This document shows positions 61,776-64,000 of a DNA stretch of 64,000 bases, in pieces (the first letter of the stretch is position 1; each line of letters starts with the position of its first letter). A model generated the notes under the pieces. That model was not told the DNA's origin and ran no database searches. It saw only the letters and a program-made list of their open reading frames with translations. The DNA comes from Apium graveolens (taxonomy: Eukaryota; Streptophyta; Magnoliopsida; Apiales; Apiaceae). The DNA lies in contig NC_133647.1 in assembly GCF_009905375.1 (NCBI RefSeq), forward strand, positions 45,318,506 to 45,382,505, read 5' to 3'. The translations under genes were made by a program, and so were the position numbers.

Positions 61776-62318
61776 ATTCATGTCCTCATTAAAATCTGCT
61801 TTGTAGCCTGAAATGAATTTGTGACAAGAACAAAATTGGCTTTAAGTAAAGATTATTCTATCAATGGATATTCCTTATCCGTTGAAAGCCAAAATTGTTC
61901 TATCAACGGATGTTCATTATCCGTTGAAAGACAAATACATTTCTGGAAATTTTATCCTTCAACGGATAAAATAGTGTTAACCTTCAACGGATAACTATTT
62001 ACCTCATCCGTTGAAGTTTCACATCAGTTACTTTAAGTGAGTCACAACCGTTGATTTGTTTACTTAACCGTCGATACATATATACACTGTTGTATGTATT
62101 TGTATTAAAGGCAGTTTTCAGAATTTCTACAGTTTTCTTTATTTTCAAACGGTTGTAATTTGTTTAAAAGTATCATTTAATCATTTTATTTACGTTTTAA
62201 TTCGAGAAAGTATAAAAACCCATTGAATTCTTATTTTCACTTTACGCTTTCTTGCAATTTTTACTCTCTTTCTCTCCCAAAACTCTCAATCTTTTCTCTG
62301 CAATCTCTACTCACAACA
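61776..62318 (+). promoter_or_regulatory. pol-ORF3 spacer of element D with motif clusters
   Basis: Non-coding. TCAACGGAT and ATCCGTTGA alternate at about 61860-62072, mostly as facing pairs separated by 5-30 bp. A TATAAAAACCC box at 62211-62221 precedes the ORF3 ATG by about 105 bp, the same layout as in element C. Confidence 0.5.
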
Positions 62319-64000
62319 ATGACACCAGTAGTCAAGATTATGTCACAGTCTGGCTTTGTTTATGAAAAGAACAATTTCGTAGCCTTGGTGCAAAAGAATG
62401 AAGCCTACTCAGATTATCACAAAATGATGGACTTCATCAAGAACTGCAAACTAAGCTATGCATTGCTGGAAGCCCCAACTATCTATTATGAGGTAATTGA
62501 GGAGATTTGGACTACTGCAGAGTTTAACTTCACAGATATGACCATTGCTTTCTCTCTCAAAGGTAAGAATTACTGTATTAACTGTGATGATATACAGTCT
62601 TGCTTTAAGCTACCTGAGAATAATGCCATGACACCACACACTGATAATGATGTATCTGCTATGTTAGATTCCATAGGCTATTCTTTTGATTCTGCTAGTT
62701 TATGGAGCATTAGAAGAAAGGGCCTTAAGAAAGAATGGAGTTTTCTTGGATATGACTTTATCAAGGTTTTCTCTGGGAAGATTAACAATTTTGATGCCAT
62801 AACTTCATCTCTTGTTAATATGCTCTATATGCTAGTTTCTGCTAGGTACTTTAATTTTAGCAACTATGTCATGCTAGAATTAGGTTCCAGGTTAGGTAAC
62901 AAAGCTAATAGACCTCATAACATCTATTATGCTAGATTCTTTATGTTATTGGCTAACCATGTTGCTGAAGGTTTGGTCATAACTAATGAGAGCAATAAAC
63001 TCAAATGCTGGGCATAAGAGAAAAGGGTCCTTGCAGAACTTTTGAGAATTAATCTCAACAACGAGGTGCCATTGGTATATTTACCAATAATGAATGCACC
63101 TCAGATAAGTGAGGTAAATACTTCTGTAACTCCTACATCTTCCACCCCCATTATTTCTTTGCCTTCTAGTGTGGCAATAGAATCTGTGTCTTTGTCCCAA
63201 CAGATTCCTACCAAAGCCACCAAAACTAAAATTCCAAAACACAAGTCAAAGAAAACCACCTCTGTTGTCTCTCAAAAGACAACAGTTGTAACATCTACCA
63301 TAAACCCTGAAGGGAGTGAACAGGGTGTGAGTGGTGAGGGGAGGGGTGAACATCAAAAAACCCCCCAGGATAAGGTGGGAGAGGTGAGTGGTACCCTAGC
63401 CAGCTAAGCCACAGTTTCTCAAAAGACTGTGGTGGTTCAAAAGGGATCAAACACATCCCTAGTCGCATCCTCCCAAAAGGATGCAGCTATTGAAAATAGT
63501 CCCCAACCAGGGACACAGAACAAAAGAGGGAGGGACACTGAAGCCACACATTCACCTGTCAAAGCTTTTTTAAGAAGAAAGAAGGCTAAAACCCTAGTTT
63601 CCACACAGGGGGCACACACTGCACAGATACATTCACCTGTATCTTTGCCTTCTCAAATTCAGCTTGATGTGGCTCCAGTAAATATGGAGTCACAACCCCA
63701 TTCTCTCATAATAGACACAACAATCACCAAATTCTCCATCACCATCTCTGGATGTGGATATGATATTCACATCAATTCCTGATTCTCCCTCTTTAAAACT
63801 CAGGGAGGAGCCCCACTCAAATCCTGGTGATCATCATCTGTTAGATGATTTGTTGGATCATCAGCCAATTCTTTCAGACTTAGTTGAAGAATCTGTGTCA
63901 CCTCACTTAAAATCAATTCACACAGATTCAACAATTATGTCACTTTCAAAATCTACATCTTTTCCTTCTTCAACGGATATCTCTCATCCGTTGACAAGTG
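62319..64000 (+). pseudogene. Element D ORF3, N-terminal part, runs off the window
   Basis: ATG 62319 (MTPVVKIMSQSGF), an internal Met of a slightly longer open frame. The N-terminal globular region (KMMDFIKNCKLSYALLEAP, FIKVFSGKINNFDAITSSL, YARFFMLLANHVAEG) aligns with element C throughout. Then follows a Ser/Thr/Lys-rich region with basic clusters (RRKKAK). TAA at 63015-63017 (Gln in C) and at 63405-63407 interrupt it, and a frameshift lies at about 63725-63745, after which the frame continues in step with C (SPSPSLDVDM, HHLLDDLLDH) to the edge. No transmembrane segment is seen. Function unknown. Confidence 0.78.

Larger units (their letters stand above)
54853..64000 (+). mobile_element. 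Element D: Sirevirus-like Ty1/copia retrotransposon, 3' end beyond the window
   Basis: 5' LTR, initiator tRNA-Met PBS, gag with two CCHC knuckles, pol in copia order and the start of the third ORF. It is far less damaged than element C: gag and pol each carry a single nonsense codon and no frameshift. It belongs with element A by its LTR and is a sister family to C by protein sequence. Confidence 0.94.

Overview
This is nuclear DNA of a flowering plant, probably a eudicot. It carries a plant-type PP2A catalytic-subunit gene with GT-AG introns, Sirevirus-type Ty1/copia elements, a Tat-type Ty3/gypsy element, a chromovirus, Stowaway-like MITEs and a Helitron end. The species cannot be named from the sequence. 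Apart from the host gene and one doubtful small ORF, almost everything recognisable is transposon-derived.

Layout. 1-2043: 3' end of a Sirevirus-like copia element (A), namely the C-terminus of a third ORF plus an LTR. 2044-9551: AT-rich intergenic DNA with a tandem repeat, a large inverted repeat, a short non-autonomous Helitron, a Stowaway-like MITE and a hAT-like element. 9552-33761: a minus-strand Ty3/gypsy Tat-type element (B), with LTRs of 592 and 649 bp, a broken gag-pol, two tandem-repeat blocks and a separate spliced gene on the opposite strand. B is split by a complete 13.2-kb copia element (C, 18397-31585) inserted between gag and protease. 33762-36247: intergenic. 36248-52021 (minus): an intact 11-exon PP2A catalytic-subunit gene; its 7.2-kb intron 2 holds a whole chromovirus (E, 42705-48150) in the opposite orientation. 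52022-54852: promoter side, with a MITE close to the start codon and an LTR-like stretch. 54853-64000: the 5' LTR, gag, pol and start of the third ORF of another Sirevirus (D), same family as A, running off the right edge.

The most unusual observation concerns elements C and A/D. Each is studded with one short motif in both orientations: LTR, gag, integrase-RT linker, pol-ORF3 spacer and ORF3. The clusters lie at the same places in both families, but the motif is TCGACGGAT (or CCGACGGAT) throughout C and TCAACGGAT throughout A and D. A short sequence that changes in concert across coding and non-coding sites suggests element-specific recognition by a co-evolving factor. The large third ORF, of unknown function, is one candidate; this is inference. 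All retroelement ORFs seen here carry stops or frameshifts except where they run off the window.
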